Assembly (NCBI GenBank): GCA_013820755.1
Contig: JACDHZ010000011.1
Span: 1 to 32,671 of the forward strand
Source: Chthoniobacterales bacterium
Lineage (GTDB): Bacteria; Verrucomicrobiota; Verrucomicrobiia; Chthoniobacterales; UBA10450
Direction: 5' to 3'
Length of the DNA: 32,671 nt
Made by a program: the position numbers and the translations under genes. Positions 15,848 to 24,142 of this stretch are shown in pieces. Numbering within the stretch: position 1 is the first letter of the stretch; the number at the start of each line of letters is the position of its first letter. Under the pieces are notes generated by a model. It had not been told where the DNA came from. It made no database searches and worked only from the letters and a program-made list of their open reading frames with translations.

Positions 15848-16780
15848 ATGCAAAAAAAATCCGAGCGGCGACCGCATGTGCCGGCTCCGGCAAAGCGTGC
15901 CCGAGAGACAATCCTCCTCGGTGCTCACATGTCGATCGGGGGCGGCGTGCACCGCGCGATCGAGCGGTCCTGTTCCGTGGAATGCACTGCGATGCAGATC
16001 TTCGTGAAGAACAACATGCAGTGGTTCGCGCGCCCCTTTGCCCCAGAGGAGATTGCCGCCTTCCTGCGTCACGCGCAGAGGAACCAACTAAGCTCCGTCT
16101 TTGCGCACGCGAACTACCTGATCAACCTGGCCGCGACGAATCCGCAGTTCCACGCTAATTCGCTGCGGGCCCTGGCGGAAGAGCTCGTGCGTGCCGATCA
16201 GCTGGAGTTGCCATTTCTTGTTCTGCATCCCGGCGCGCATTTAGGCGCTGGCGAGGAAGCGGGGCTTGATAGAATCGTCGGGTCGATTGATGCGGTGCAC
16301 GAAGTCCTCGCGAAAACGAAAACCCGCATCGCTTTGGAGACAACTGCCGGTCAGGGTTCGTGCCTTGGCCACTCGTTTGAACACCTCGCTTACATTATTC
16401 GCAACGTGCGAGAGCGGGAGCGCCTCTGCGTCTGTCTTGATACCGCGCACGTTTTCGCCGCCGGATATGATTTAACCACGGAAGCGGCGACGAAGAAGAT
16501 GTTCGCGGAGTTCGATCGCACCGTCGGACTCAGGCATCTGGCAGCTGTGCATCTCAACGATTCAAAGACGGCCCGCGGCTCCCGTGTTGACCGACATGAG
16601 CACATCGGAAAGGGGGAAATCGGATTGCCAGCGTTCCGGTTCATCATGCGCGACAGGCGTTTTCGAAAAATTCCAAAGGTGCTTGAAACGCCCAAAGGCA
16701 AAGAGCTGCTCGAAGACGTCGAGAACATGAAAACCCTGCGAGTGCTCGCGGATCCCCACGTCCAGAGCGGAGATTCTTGA
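15848..16780 (+). CDS. nfo: Deoxyribonuclease IV (AP endonuclease, EndoIV family)
   Basis: The 310-aa base-excision repair enzyme cuts DNA 5' of abasic sites. The TIM-barrel motifs are all present: LGAHMSIGGG, HANYLINLA, LHPGAHLG, LETTAGQGS, CLDTAHVFAAGYDL, HLNDSK, RVDRHEHIGKGEIG and LETPK. Nine residues line up with the tri-zinc ligands of E. coli Nfo with nearly constant offset: H87, H127, E164, D198, H201, H235, D248, H250 and E280. An extra basic N-terminal extension (MQKKSERRPHVPAPAKRARE) precedes the barrel, about 20 residues longer than E. coli Nfo. It starts 2 bp after the AsmA-like gene. Confidence 0.97.
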   Translation: MQKKSERRPHVPAPAKRARETILLGAHMSIGGGVHRAIERSCSVECTAMQIFVKNNMQWFARPFAPEEIAAFLRHAQRNQLSSVFAHANYLINLAATNPQFHANSLRALAEELVRADQLELPFLVLHPGAHLGAGEEAGLDRIVGSIDAVHEVLAKTKTRIALETTAGQGSCLGHSFEHLAYIIRNVRERERLCVCLDTAHVFAAGYDLTTEAATKKMFAEFDRTVGLRHLAAVHLNDSKTARGSRVDRHEHIGKGEIGLPAFRFIMRDRRFRKIPKVLETPKGKELLEDVENMKTLRVLADPHVQSGDS

Positions 16781-16805
16781 TGCAGCTGTCCACACCAGCA
16801 TCAAG
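16776..16805. terminator. Possible bidirectional hairpin between convergent nfo and flippase genes
   Basis: CTTGATGC (16776-16783) and GCATCAAG (16798-16805) are perfect inverted arms with a 14-nt loop. The nfo stop codon (TGA 16778-16780) sits in one arm and the flippase stop (TCA 16801-16803 on plus) in the other. There is no T-run on either side, so termination is only a possibility. Confidence 0.35.
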
Positions 16806-18360
16806 CAGTGTCTTCTCCTTCGAGACGCCGTCGCTGCCGGCGGGCCCAAAGCTGACGAAGCACGGCGCGGTCCGATTCCTCTAACCCGATTACCTTCCAT
16901 GCGGCCACATAGACGCCGAGCAGCACGAGCCCGGCGGCTAGCTCACCACGCCAGCCATCGATAATTACGCGCAACGGTATCGCGGCACCGAACGCGAACG
17001 CGAATGCAATCGCCGGGCGGGCAAAGGCACTCCACGGCCAGTGCCATTTAAACAAAATCCGCAGCTCGCAATAACGCAGCACGCCTTGCGTGAAATAGGC
17101 GAGCAGCATCGCAAGCGCGGCACCGGTCGCACCGAGCCAAGGAATAAGCAACAGGCTTGCGCCGAATTGTAGCAGCACTGTGAGGCCGGAATTAATAAGG
17201 TTCAGATTCGGTCGCTGAATCATGATCACGGTTTCCGCCAGCCCCACGAAGCTGTTTGTCGCGTGGGCTACGGCGAGGAGCGCGACCCACAACATCCCTC
17301 GTTCGAATCCTGTCCCGAATATCCTCAGCCCGATGCCTCCGGCGACACACAGGACACCCATAAGCGGTAGCTGTGCAGCGAGCACCCAGCGCCCTAGTTG
17401 GGCAAAACTCTTCTCCATCGCCGCCTGGTCTTGCACTGCTGATTGCCGCGCGATGATCGGAGTGAACATGGGGTCGAATGCCTGCCGCACCTTCCGCATC
17501 CCGCCGGCAATTTCGACGGAAGCGACGAAAACACCGACGGTGGCAAGGCTCACACCAGCGCGCGGGCCGAGGATGCCGAGTAACAGCACATCCATCCGCA
17601 TAATCAGCATGTTCAACAGGCTGTACATCGCGATTGGCGCGGAGAACCGCAGCAGCGGAGCGTGGACTTTCGCCACTGTTGCGGCTTGTCGCGCCAACAG
17701 ACCCCGCGCGAGAGTGAACGCCATCAGCCCCCCGGCGGTGGTTCCAACTAACACCGCGACTACTGGTGCAAGATCCAGCAGCCCTATAGCGATCGCGACT
17801 AGCAGCGTCACTATCGTGCCGAACGTCTCGGTCAACCCCTTCGAATAAAGGTCGTGCTTCATCACCTTCATGCCACGAGAGACTCCGTTGCAAACGCGGT
17901 AGAGAGTGATTCCGGGCAGCGCGAGCAGCATTAGACATGTGCTGCGTATTAGCTCGGGTCGCTGACTTAGCCGCGCTCCGAGAAGCTCGAATCCGATGAT
18001 GCCGACGAGCGCCGTCACCACACTGAAAAGCAGCCCGAACAGCACAGCACGGCGCATTATCGCGCGGCTGCCGTTGGCATCGCCCTCGGCCTGGCGTCGC
18101 GCGACCAGCGCGATTGTGCTCGTATCCATACCGAACACGCCAAACTTGCTTAGCAAATCCGTCGTGGACCATGCAATGCCGAAGGTTCCCAGCGCCGCTC
18201 CTCCGAGAAGGCGCGCAATCAAGAATGTGAAAATGCCACGAAGGTTCGCTGCGAAGAGCGACACCACGTTCATAAGCGCGCCACGGGCCAGCTCCGCCCC
18301 GGTGTGCATCTCTGTTGCGACCGACTCGCGCAGAGCTGCTTCGTCCATCTTCCCGCTCAT
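16801..18360 (-). CDS. Polysaccharide/lipid flippase (Wzx/MOP superfamily)
   Basis: The 519-aa protein has about 12-14 membrane helices. It begins with GALMNVVSLFAANLRGIFTFLIARLLGGAALGTFGIA, the first-helix signature of oligosaccharide flippases of the MATE/MOP superfamily. Other typical elements are GMDTSTIALVARRQAEGD, PIAMYSLLNMLIMRMDVLLLG, FDPMFTPIIARQSA and TVLLQFGASLLLIPWLGATGAALAM. It probably flips an undecaprenyl-linked or similar sugar lipid across the inner membrane. I prefer the ATG at 18360 over the GTG at 18381. It is 54 bp after the DUF4870 gene in the prmC-murA run. The substrate cannot be told from sequence. Confidence 0.85.
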   Translation of the reverse strand: MSGKMDEAALRESVATEMHTGAELARGALMNVVSLFAANLRGIFTFLIARLLGGAALGTFGIAWSTTDLLSKFGVFGMDTSTIALVARRQAEGDANGSRAIMRRAVLFGLLFSVVTALVGIIGFELLGARLSQRPELIRSTCLMLLALPGITLYRVCNGVSRGMKVMKHDLYSKGLTETFGTIVTLLVAIAIGLLDLAPVVAVLVGTTAGGLMAFTLARGLLARQAATVAKVHAPLLRFSAPIAMYSLLNMLIMRMDVLLLGILGPRAGVSLATVGVFVASVEIAGGMRKVRQAFDPMFTPIIARQSAVQDQAAMEKSFAQLGRWVLAAQLPLMGVLCVAGGIGLRIFGTGFERGMLWVALLAVAHATNSFVGLAETVIMIQRPNLNLINSGLTVLLQFGASLLLIPWLGATGAALAMLLAYFTQGVLRYCELRILFKWHWPWSAFARPAIAFAFAFGAAIPLRVIIDGWRGELAAGLVLLGVYVAAWKVIGLEESDRAVLRQLWARRQRRRLEGEDTA

Positions 18361-18414
18361 GCCGGGAGAGATGTAGGGCACTGTACGATTCGGCGCACGG
18401 AAACGGTCCCGCGG

Positions 18415-18804
18415 CTACTTGATCAGCCGAATCGTTAAAGGGTAGCGATACAGCTGCCCTTCGCTCGCTTTCAGCGACGCGACGATCACAAGCACCACGT
18501 CAGCGACATACAGGACAGCCAGCAACGGCAGCAGCAGAAAACCGATGAGCACGAACATGAGGAAGAAACAGACGACCCCTAGGACGGCTGTGTAGATGAA
18601 CATCGAGATTTGGAAATTCAGCGACTCCTTGCCGTGCTCGTCTATCTCCGCCGAGTCGCCGCGTTTCAGCAGCCAGACGATCAATGGCCCGACAATGTGA
18701 CCCGCCGCGGGAATGATGAATCCGGCCAAGGCGCTCGCGTGACAGAGCACGATCCACGTGCGCACATCTGGCCGATGATTAGCTACTGGCCGTAGTGGTT
18801 CCAT
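18415..18804 (-). CDS. DUF4870 membrane protein
   Basis: The 129-aa protein has three to four membrane helices: TWIVLCHASALAGFIIPAAGHIVGPLIVWLL, FQISMFIYTAVLGVVCFFLMFVLIGFLLLPLLAVLYVADVVLVIVASL. The conserved elements WIVLCHASAL, GPLIVWLLKRGDSAEIDEHGKESLNFQIS and the C-terminal YRYPLTIRLIK are the DUF4870 (Tic20-like) signature. It starts one base after the murA stop codon, so it is almost certainly co-translated with murA. The function of the family is not established. Confidence 0.88.
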   Translation of the reverse strand: MEPLRPVANHRPDVRTWIVLCHASALAGFIIPAAGHIVGPLIVWLLKRGDSAEIDEHGKESLNFQISMFIYTAVLGVVCFFLMFVLIGFLLLPLLAVLYVADVVLVIVASLKASEGQLYRYPLTIRLIK

Positions 18805-18805
18805 C

Positions 18806-20068
18806 TCAATCTGCCTTCACGCGTTCGATGTGGGCGCCAAGCTCGCTCAGCTTCTCATCCAGATGTTCGTATCCACGATCAATGTGGTAGACGCGGCTGA
18901 TCTCGGTCGTTCCTTCCGCTTTTAGGCCGGCGAGCACGAGAGCCGCTGATGCACGGAGATCGCTCGCCATCACGGGCGCACCGAGAAGTTTCTCCACGCC
19001 CTGGATCACCGCCGTCGAACCCTCAATCTGCACCTGAGCGCCCATGCGCTTCAGCTCCGCTACGTGCATGTAACGCTGTGGAAAAATGTTTTCCGTCACG
19101 ACGCTGATTCCTTCGGTGGTCGAGAGCAGCGCACACATTTGCGCTTGCATGTCTGTTGGGAAACCCGGGTATGGCGCGGTAACGATTTCAAGGGGCTTTG
19201 AAGCGCCGTTCGGCGAAACTGTGGCGGAACGCTCGTGTATGTCGATCTTGAAGCCTGCGCTCACAAGCGCGGTGGTGACCGCCTCGATGTGCGACGGCTC
19301 GACGCGGTTCACGGTCACACCTGTGCCGCAAACTGCGCCAGCTACGAGAAATGTGCCTGCCTCGATCCGATCGGGAATAATGTCGTGCTCCGCGCCGTGC
19401 AGCTCCTGCACTCCTTCGATGATCAAGCGGCGCGTCCCTGCGCCTTCGATCTTCGCCCCCATCTTGTTCAGGAAGTTCGCGAGATCGACGACTTCCGGCT
19501 CCGACGCAGCGCCCTCGATAACTGTCGTCCCTTCCGCCAGTACAGCCGCCATCATCACGTTATCCGTGCCAAGAACCGTCGGGCCGAATTTGCCAGTGAG
19601 ATTGATGATGGCGCCCTTCAGCTGCGGCGTGAACATCCGCACATTTCCAGCTTCCACGCGCACCGCGGCACCTAGCGCCTCGAATCCCCGCAGGTGCAAA
19701 TCGATCGGTCGATCGCCGATGACGCAGCCGCCCGGTAACGACACTGTCGCCTCGCGGCAACGTGCCAACAGAGGCCCCAGCACACAGACGGATGCGCGCA
19801 TCCTTCGCACCACGTCGTATGGCGCCACGGACTCCACCTTCTCCGCCTGCACGCTCACCGTCCCGCTCGCCCGCTCAACCTGTGCGCCGAGATACATCAG
19901 GATCTGCAGCATGTAATTCGTGTCGCTTAGGTCGGGCACATGGCGGAGGACGCATGGCTCCCGAGTCAGCAGCGTGGCGGCGAGAATCGGCAGGGCCGAG
20001 TTTTTCGACCCGCTGATCTTGATGGACCCGGAAAGCGGACGGCCGCCGTGAACGAGAATCTTATCCAT
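18806..20068 (-). CDS. murA: UDP-N-acetylglucosamine 1-carboxyvinyltransferase
   Basis: The 420-aa protein carries out the first committed step of peptidoglycan synthesis, adding enolpyruvate from PEP to UDP-GlcNAc. The N-terminus [20 protein letters not shown] and [14 protein letters not shown] contain Lys22. The catalytic loop [16 protein letters not shown] carries Cys115, the residue attacked by fosfomycin. [12 protein letters not shown] holds the catalytic Asp (306 here, 305 in E. coli). The C-terminus [22 protein letters not shown] is typical. It overlaps the end of prmC by 8 bp and is followed one base later by DUF4870. Confidence 0.98.
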   Translation of the reverse strand: MDKILVHGGRPLSGSIKISGSKNSALPILAATLLTREPCVLRHVPDLSDTNYMLQILMYLGAQVERASGTVSVQAEKVESVAPYDVVRRMRASVCVLGPLLARCREATVSLPGGCVIGDRPIDLHLRGFEALGAAVRVEAGNVRMFTPQLKGAIINLTGKFGPTVLGTDNVMMAAVLAEGTTVIEGAASEPEVVDLANFLNKMGAKIEGAGTRRLIIEGVQELHGAEHDIIPDRIEAGTFLVAGAVCGTGVTVNRVEPSHIEAVTTALVSAGFKIDIHERSATVSPNGASKPLEIVTAPYPGFPTDMQAQMCALLSTTEGISVVTENIFPQRYMHVAELKRMGAQVQIEGSTAVIQGVEKLLGAPVMASDLRASAALVLAGLKAEGTTEISRVYHIDRGYEHLDEKLSELGAHIERVKAD

Positions 20069-20900
20069 ACCGCGCGAGTAGGAAGCGTGTCACACCCGCA
20101 AAGTCCTGTCTCTGGGAAATATCGCGGTACTTCGCTTCGGTGAGCAATGCTGAAAGCGCGTTCGCCTGACCCAATCCAATCTCCAGTGCCAGCAGTCCGC
20201 CCCGCGTGAGATGCGGCGCTGCGGTGACTATCAGCGCGCGAATCATTTCATCCCCACGCTCTCCTCCGAAGACCGCCGTTGCCGGATCGTGCAGTACCTC
20301 ACGGGAGAGAGTTGCACGATCGGTTGCGGCCACATACGGCAGGTTTGCGACGATACAGTCGAAAGCGCCGTCCACCTGCGCAAGCAAATCACTGCGTCCG
20401 AACTCGACGCGCTCAGCGAGACCGAGGCGCGCGGCGTTTTCTCGTGCAAGCGCGAGTGCCTCATCGGAGATGTCGACGGCATGTACCTCCGCATCCGGCA
20501 GCTTCGCGGCCAGGCTCAATGCGATCACACCGCTTCCCGTCCCCACGTCGAGAATCGTCGACGGCTTTTGGTCAATGGTCGATTGGATGATCAGTTCGAC
20601 TAGTTCTTCAGTTTCGGGTCGGGGGATCAGAGCGCGATTGTCGCTGATGAACGTTCGTCCGCAAAACTCCACCGTCCCTAGCAGATGCTGTAGCGGCTCT
20701 CCCTGACCGCGGCGCCGCACCAGCTTCCGCAGCGGCGCCAACTCGCCCTCGGCTAGTTCGCGTTCGAATTCGAGATAAAGATCGATGCGCTTCCGGCCGA
20801 GCGCGTGCGCCAGAAGATGCTCCGCATTCAATCGCGCGCTCTCAACCTTCCGCTTCGTGAAGTACGCGGTGGTCGATTGGAGCACTTCAAGCAGAGTCAT
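20061..20900 (-). CDS. prmC: Release factor glutamine N5-methyltransferase
   Basis: The 279-aa protein methylates the glutamine of the GGQ motif in peptide chain release factors. An N-terminal helical domain (TLLEVLQSTTAYFTKRKVES ... ARLNAEHLLAHALGRKR) is followed by the family signature YFxGEPLQHLLG-like region RGQGEPLQHLLGTVEFCGR. LIPRPETEELVE and the SAM site ILDVGTGSGVIALSLA come next. The substrate motif, normally NPPY, is NLPY (186-189) here, a notable change. It overlaps murA by 8 bp. Its substrate gene prfA lies about 1.7 kb upstream, separated by an opposite-strand membrane gene. Confidence 0.95.
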   Translation of the reverse strand: MTLLEVLQSTTAYFTKRKVESARLNAEHLLAHALGRKRIDLYLEFERELAEGELAPLRKLVRRRGQGEPLQHLLGTVEFCGRTFISDNRALIPRPETEELVELIIQSTIDQKPSTILDVGTGSGVIALSLAAKLPDAEVHAVDISDEALALARENAARLGLAERVEFGRSDLLAQVDGAFDCIVANLPYVAATDRATLSREVLHDPATAVFGGERGDEMIRALIVTAAPHLTRGGLLALEIGLGQANALSALLTEAKYRDISQRQDFAGVTRFLLARYG

Positions 20901-20995
20901 CGGTCGTTAGCGGCAGCCACGGTGCCAGTGCCATCGTCTCTCCTTAACAACAGTGCCAGACTTTGCGATCTGATTTTCCGGCGTATCGCTGACAG

Positions 20996-22630
20996 ATGAC
21001 GGATCCACGGCCGCGGAGGAACGATCGCACGTTGTCTCCAATCCTCGGGGCGGTTGTCGTCGCGACAGTATTTCTGCTAGGCGCAGTTCACCGCTTCTCG
21101 TTGCCGCAGTTACCGATTGCCACGAGCGACGTCGGCTATTTCTGGTCTGCTTTGAATAAGCTGGCAGGCGGGAAGTTCGAGCCGCTCAACGGCGTGAACT
21201 TCCTCTACCCGCTAATTGTTTACCTGGTTCTGTGGCTCTTCGACGAGTTCCGCCCGCTTGGCGTAATTCAGCACGTGCTGGGGCTTGCCGCCGGGGTCGT
21301 CTTTCTCTGCGTCTGGCGCTGCCTGGGGAAGTTCACCTTACCGACCGTATTCGGCAATGAATTGCACCGGTGGCTGGGCATTGTAGGACTCGCGATCTAC
21401 CTGCTCTCGAACGGCCCGCTTCAGTTCGAAAGCCTTCTACGCGCAGATGCCGTTTGTATGTTCATGGGCATCCTCTCTGTATGGCTTTCATTAGAGTCTA
21501 TCTGTGATTCTGTTGTCCGCGTAAATCGGCGGCGGGCCGGGGCCTTAGCCGTCGCTTCGATCGTCAGTTGCGTCACTCTCGCAACGTTCAAGCCGAGCTT
21601 CGTCGCGGCTGCGTCGGCGATCATCCTTGTCACGGCGTTTGTTACCCTCCGCCACGCCAGAAGTCCTGCTATAGCAATGGTCATCGTTAGCGCAATTGTG
21701 GTCACGGCAGTCGTATCCTCCTCGCTCCACAGCTATTTCAGCCGTGGAGACAGCTTGACGAAGATTTTTCTCCCGCAGACCTTGTTCAGCATTCACGCAA
21801 ACATCATCTACGAACAGATGCGAGAGGAGGTTTGGCAGGAGAACAGCAACGGCGCGTCGGCTGTGTGGCTGCAGCAGGCATGTTCTGACCTCGGAGCCGC
21901 TATCGAGGAGACACACGCCCGCTTCCCTAAGCCATTTGCGCGTCTTGGGTTCGATCCTGACCGCCTTGTAAACGGCTGGGACGAGCGACCATCATTGCTA
22001 AGTCGCTGGCGGGCGGAACTTGGCGACGATCGATACAGGGAGTTCTTGTCGTATTGGTATTGGCATACACTGCAACGAAGACCAATCGCGTTCATGAGAA
22101 AAACCGGAGGGCAACTCTCCGTCTTTTACTCTCTCGACTGCCCGGCATTTTGGGGCGGCGGTCGGCTGCTGCGGTTCCCTTACGAGCGCACGATTTCCAC
22201 GTTCGATAATTTTTCGCTGCAAAGTGTTGTCCGAAGCGTTCCGGCTGCTCAGCGATTCGTGATTCAAACTCGCGAACTGCTGCGGACCGCCCCTCCTGAA
22301 TCGCGCGAAGGGGAAGCAATTCACTTTCTCAATAAACTTTGTGGACGCACTTACCTCGCTGCACTCCTGCTTAGTCTCATCGCCTGTTTGTGGTGGCGGA
22401 ACTTCACCCATCATGAGAGGACTGGAGTGCTTCTCGTGATTTTCTTATATGCGCTGAATCTTGGAAACGTGCTCAGTATTTCCATTGTTCACTCGATGGA
22501 GATTGGGCGGTATTCCGGCGTCCAGTTCCTTTCAGCTTTGCTTGCTGAACTTTGGGCCGTGTTGTGGCTTTACACTATCGTTGACCGCGCGATCCGGCAG
22601 CGCCAGACGAGCACCGGCCTTACGCTGTGA
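20996..22630 (+). CDS. Multi-pass membrane protein, possible GT-C type glycosyltransferase
   Basis: The 544-aa protein is not confidently assigned. It has about 9-11 hydrophobic helices: SPILGAVVVATVFLLGAVH, FLYPLIVYLVLWLF, VLGLAAGVVFLCVW, FVAAASAIILVTAFVTL, IAMVIVSAIVVTAVVSS, TYLAALLLSLIACLWW and VLLVIFLYALNLGNV. After the first helix comes a periplasmic-type loop with Asp45 (LPIATSDVGYFWSALNKLAGG), reminiscent of the first-loop acidic residue in GT-C enzymes such as ArnT. A large soluble loop spans about 240-410. It is on the strand opposite to prfA and prmC, between them, and its 3' end overlaps the prfA 3' end by 11 bp. The layout suggests insertion into a translation/cell-wall cluster. 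Confidence 0.65.
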   Translation: MTDPRPRRNDRTLSPILGAVVVATVFLLGAVHRFSLPQLPIATSDVGYFWSALNKLAGGKFEPLNGVNFLYPLIVYLVLWLFDEFRPLGVIQHVLGLAAGVVFLCVWRCLGKFTLPTVFGNELHRWLGIVGLAIYLLSNGPLQFESLLRADAVCMFMGILSVWLSLESICDSVVRVNRRRAGALAVASIVSCVTLATFKPSFVAAASAIILVTAFVTLRHARSPAIAMVIVSAIVVTAVVSSSLHSYFSRGDSLTKIFLPQTLFSIHANIIYEQMREEVWQENSNGASAVWLQQACSDLGAAIEETHARFPKPFARLGFDPDRLVNGWDERPSLLSRWRAELGDDRYREFLSYWYWHTLQRRPIAFMRKTGGQLSVFYSLDCPAFWGGGRLLRFPYERTISTFDNFSLQSVVRSVPAAQRFVIQTRELLRTAPPESREGEAIHFLNKLCGRTYLAALLLSLIACLWWRNFTHHERTGVLLVIFLYALNLGNVLSISIVHSMEIGRYSGVQFLSALLAELWAVLWLYTIVDRAIRQRQTSTGLTL

Positions 22631-23699
22631 GCGTTGACTCTTTGAGCCGCTCCTGCAGATCGGCGGCTTGGAGAGCGTCGATCATCTCACCGACATCGCC
22701 TTCCATCACACGGTCGAGGTTATACAGGGTAAGACCTATGCGGTGATCGGTGATGCGGTTCTGTGGGAAATTATAGGTGCGAACCTTTTCTTCGCGGCCG
22801 CCGGAGCCGATTTGATTTTTACGGTGCGCCGAGTACTTCGCTTCTTCTTCGCGCTGTTTATCCTCGAGCAGGCGCGCGCGCATGATACTCAGCGCCTTTT
22901 CCTTGTTCTTCTGCTGGCTGCGGCCGTCCTGACAGCGAACGATTCGCCCAGTCGGAATGTGCATGATCTGCACAGCGGAGTCGGTCGTGTTGACGCCCTG
23001 CCCGCCGGGCCCGCCGGAGCGACACACCTCGATCCGCAGATCTTCGGGCTTGAGGTCGATGTCAACATCCTCAGCCTCGGGCAGAACAGCAACTGTGGCG
23101 GTGGATGTATGGATGCGGCCTTGCGCCTCGGTTGCGGGGACCCGCTGGACGCGATGCACGCCGCTCTCGAACCGCAGCTTTCGGAAGACATTTTCGCCGG
23201 AGACTTTGAAGATGGCTTCGCGCAGTCCGCCAAGCTCAGAGGGACTGGATTCCAGGTCCTCCATCTTTAATCCCGCGGATTCCGCGTATCGATTGTACAT
23301 CCGGTACAAGTCTGCGGCAAAAATCGCCGCCTCGCTGCCGCCGGTGCCTGCGCGAATCTCTATGATTGCATCGCGGTTCTCGTTCTCGTCTGGCGGAAGC
23401 AACGCAATCTGGAAATCGCGCTCCAACGTTGCGAGCCGCTTCTCGAGCTCCGGAATCTCCTCCCTGGCCAACTGCGCCATTTCGGCCTCGTCCGCCGCTG
23501 CCAGTTCCCGATTATCCTCCAGTTGTTGCCGCGTCGCGTCGAGTTCGCTCCAGAGCGCAAGCATCTGTTTCACGGCGGAATGCTCACGCATGATCTCGCT
23601 GGCGCGCTTCCGGTTCTCGAAAAGCGCCGGGTCAGCGATCTCCCGCTCGAGCTCCGCAAACCGCTCGCGTTTTCGCTCTATCAGGGACTTAAAATCCAT
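22620..23699 (-). CDS. prfA: Peptide chain release factor 1
   Basis: The 359-aa protein recognises UAA and UAG and triggers peptide release on the ribosome. The ATG at 23699 (MDFKSLIERKRERFAELERE) is the natural RF1 start; the track start at 23732 adds 11 unlikely residues. RVPATEAQGRIHTSTATVAV carries the PxT codon-reading motif as PAT (188-190), which marks RF1 rather than RF2. SGGPGGQGVNTTDSAVQ carries the catalytic GGQ (232-234). The residue after GGQ is Gly, where many RF1s have His. It follows rpmE by 58 bp, with a hairpin just before its start. Its modifying enzyme prmC is nearby. Confidence 0.97.
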   Translation of the reverse strand: MDFKSLIERKRERFAELEREIADPALFENRKRASEIMREHSAVKQMLALWSELDATRQQLEDNRELAAADEAEMAQLAREEIPELEKRLATLERDFQIALLPPDENENRDAIIEIRAGTGGSEAAIFAADLYRMYNRYAESAGLKMEDLESSPSELGGLREAIFKVSGENVFRKLRFESGVHRVQRVPATEAQGRIHTSTATVAVLPEAEDVDIDLKPEDLRIEVCRSGGPGGQGVNTTDSAVQIMHIPTGRIVRCQDGRSQQKNKEKALSIMRARLLEDKQREEEAKYSAHRKNQIGSGGREEKVRTYNFPQNRITDHRIGLTLYNLDRVMEGDVGEMIDALQAADLQERLKESTLTA

Positions 23700-23708
23700 A
23701 AACGAAAA

Positions 23709-23738
23709 CGGCGATTGCGCGCAGAGGCGCAATCACCG
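23709..23738 (-). terminator. Hairpin with T-rich tail in the rpmE-prfA gap
   Basis: On the minus strand GATTGCGC, loop CTCTGC and GCGCAATC (23727-23734 pairing with 23713-23720) form a perfect 8-bp stem, extended by 3 more pairs after one mismatch. GTTTTCGTTT follows directly and then the prfA ATG. It could terminate part of the rpmE transcript, or hide or set the prfA ribosome binding site. No other Shine-Dalgarno is seen for prfA. Confidence 0.55.
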
Positions 23739-23757
23739 TCAGAAAACGCTTCAGTAG

Positions 23758-23982
23758 CTACTTTTTTACGACGCGAGTCGCCTTTGTGCTGCCATAACGG
23801 CGCGCGAACTTTTCAACGCGACCGGCAGTATCGACGAACTTCTGTTCGCCGGTGAAAAACGGATGGCACGCGGCACAGATACCGATTTTGATGTCCTTGC
23901 GAGTCGAGCGTGTGTGGTAAACGGCGCCGCAGGCGCACGAGATTTCAGTCTCGTTATAGTCAGGATGGATGTCCGTTTTCAT
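23758..23982 (-). CDS. rpmE: 50S ribosomal protein L31
   Basis: The 74-aa protein is the zinc-binding (C+) form of L31, with Cys16 and Cys18 in [13 protein letters not shown] and Cys36 and Cys39 in [21 protein letters not shown] at the start and [20 protein letters not shown] are typical of the family. The C+ form depends on zinc supply, and many bacteria carry a zinc-free paralogue elsewhere. It heads the rpmE-prfA pair. Upstream, TTGCGC and TAATTT spaced by 17 bp (about 24001-24029, minus strand) are a weak promoter candidate. Confidence 0.97.
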   Translation of the reverse strand: MKTDIHPDYNETEISCACGAVYHTRSTRKDIKIGICAACHPFFTGEQKFVDTAGRVEKFARRYGSTKATRVVKK

Positions 23983-24142
23983 GGTCAGGAGCCGATTGCG
24001 AAATTAGTGCCGATGCAGCACTCGCGCAAGTGGCGAACGCGCACGTCCGTGGCTTGAACGAGGCCAGGCATTACAAGCAACGCGCAGGAATCCCGTTGCG
24101 CTCGCGGCTTACTTACATCACGCATGTGGCAACTTCGCTGAG

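Noticed and set aside
19086-19916. 276-aa plus-strand ORF
   Set aside because: Antisense to murA, Ser/Thr/Pro-rich, no recognisable motif.
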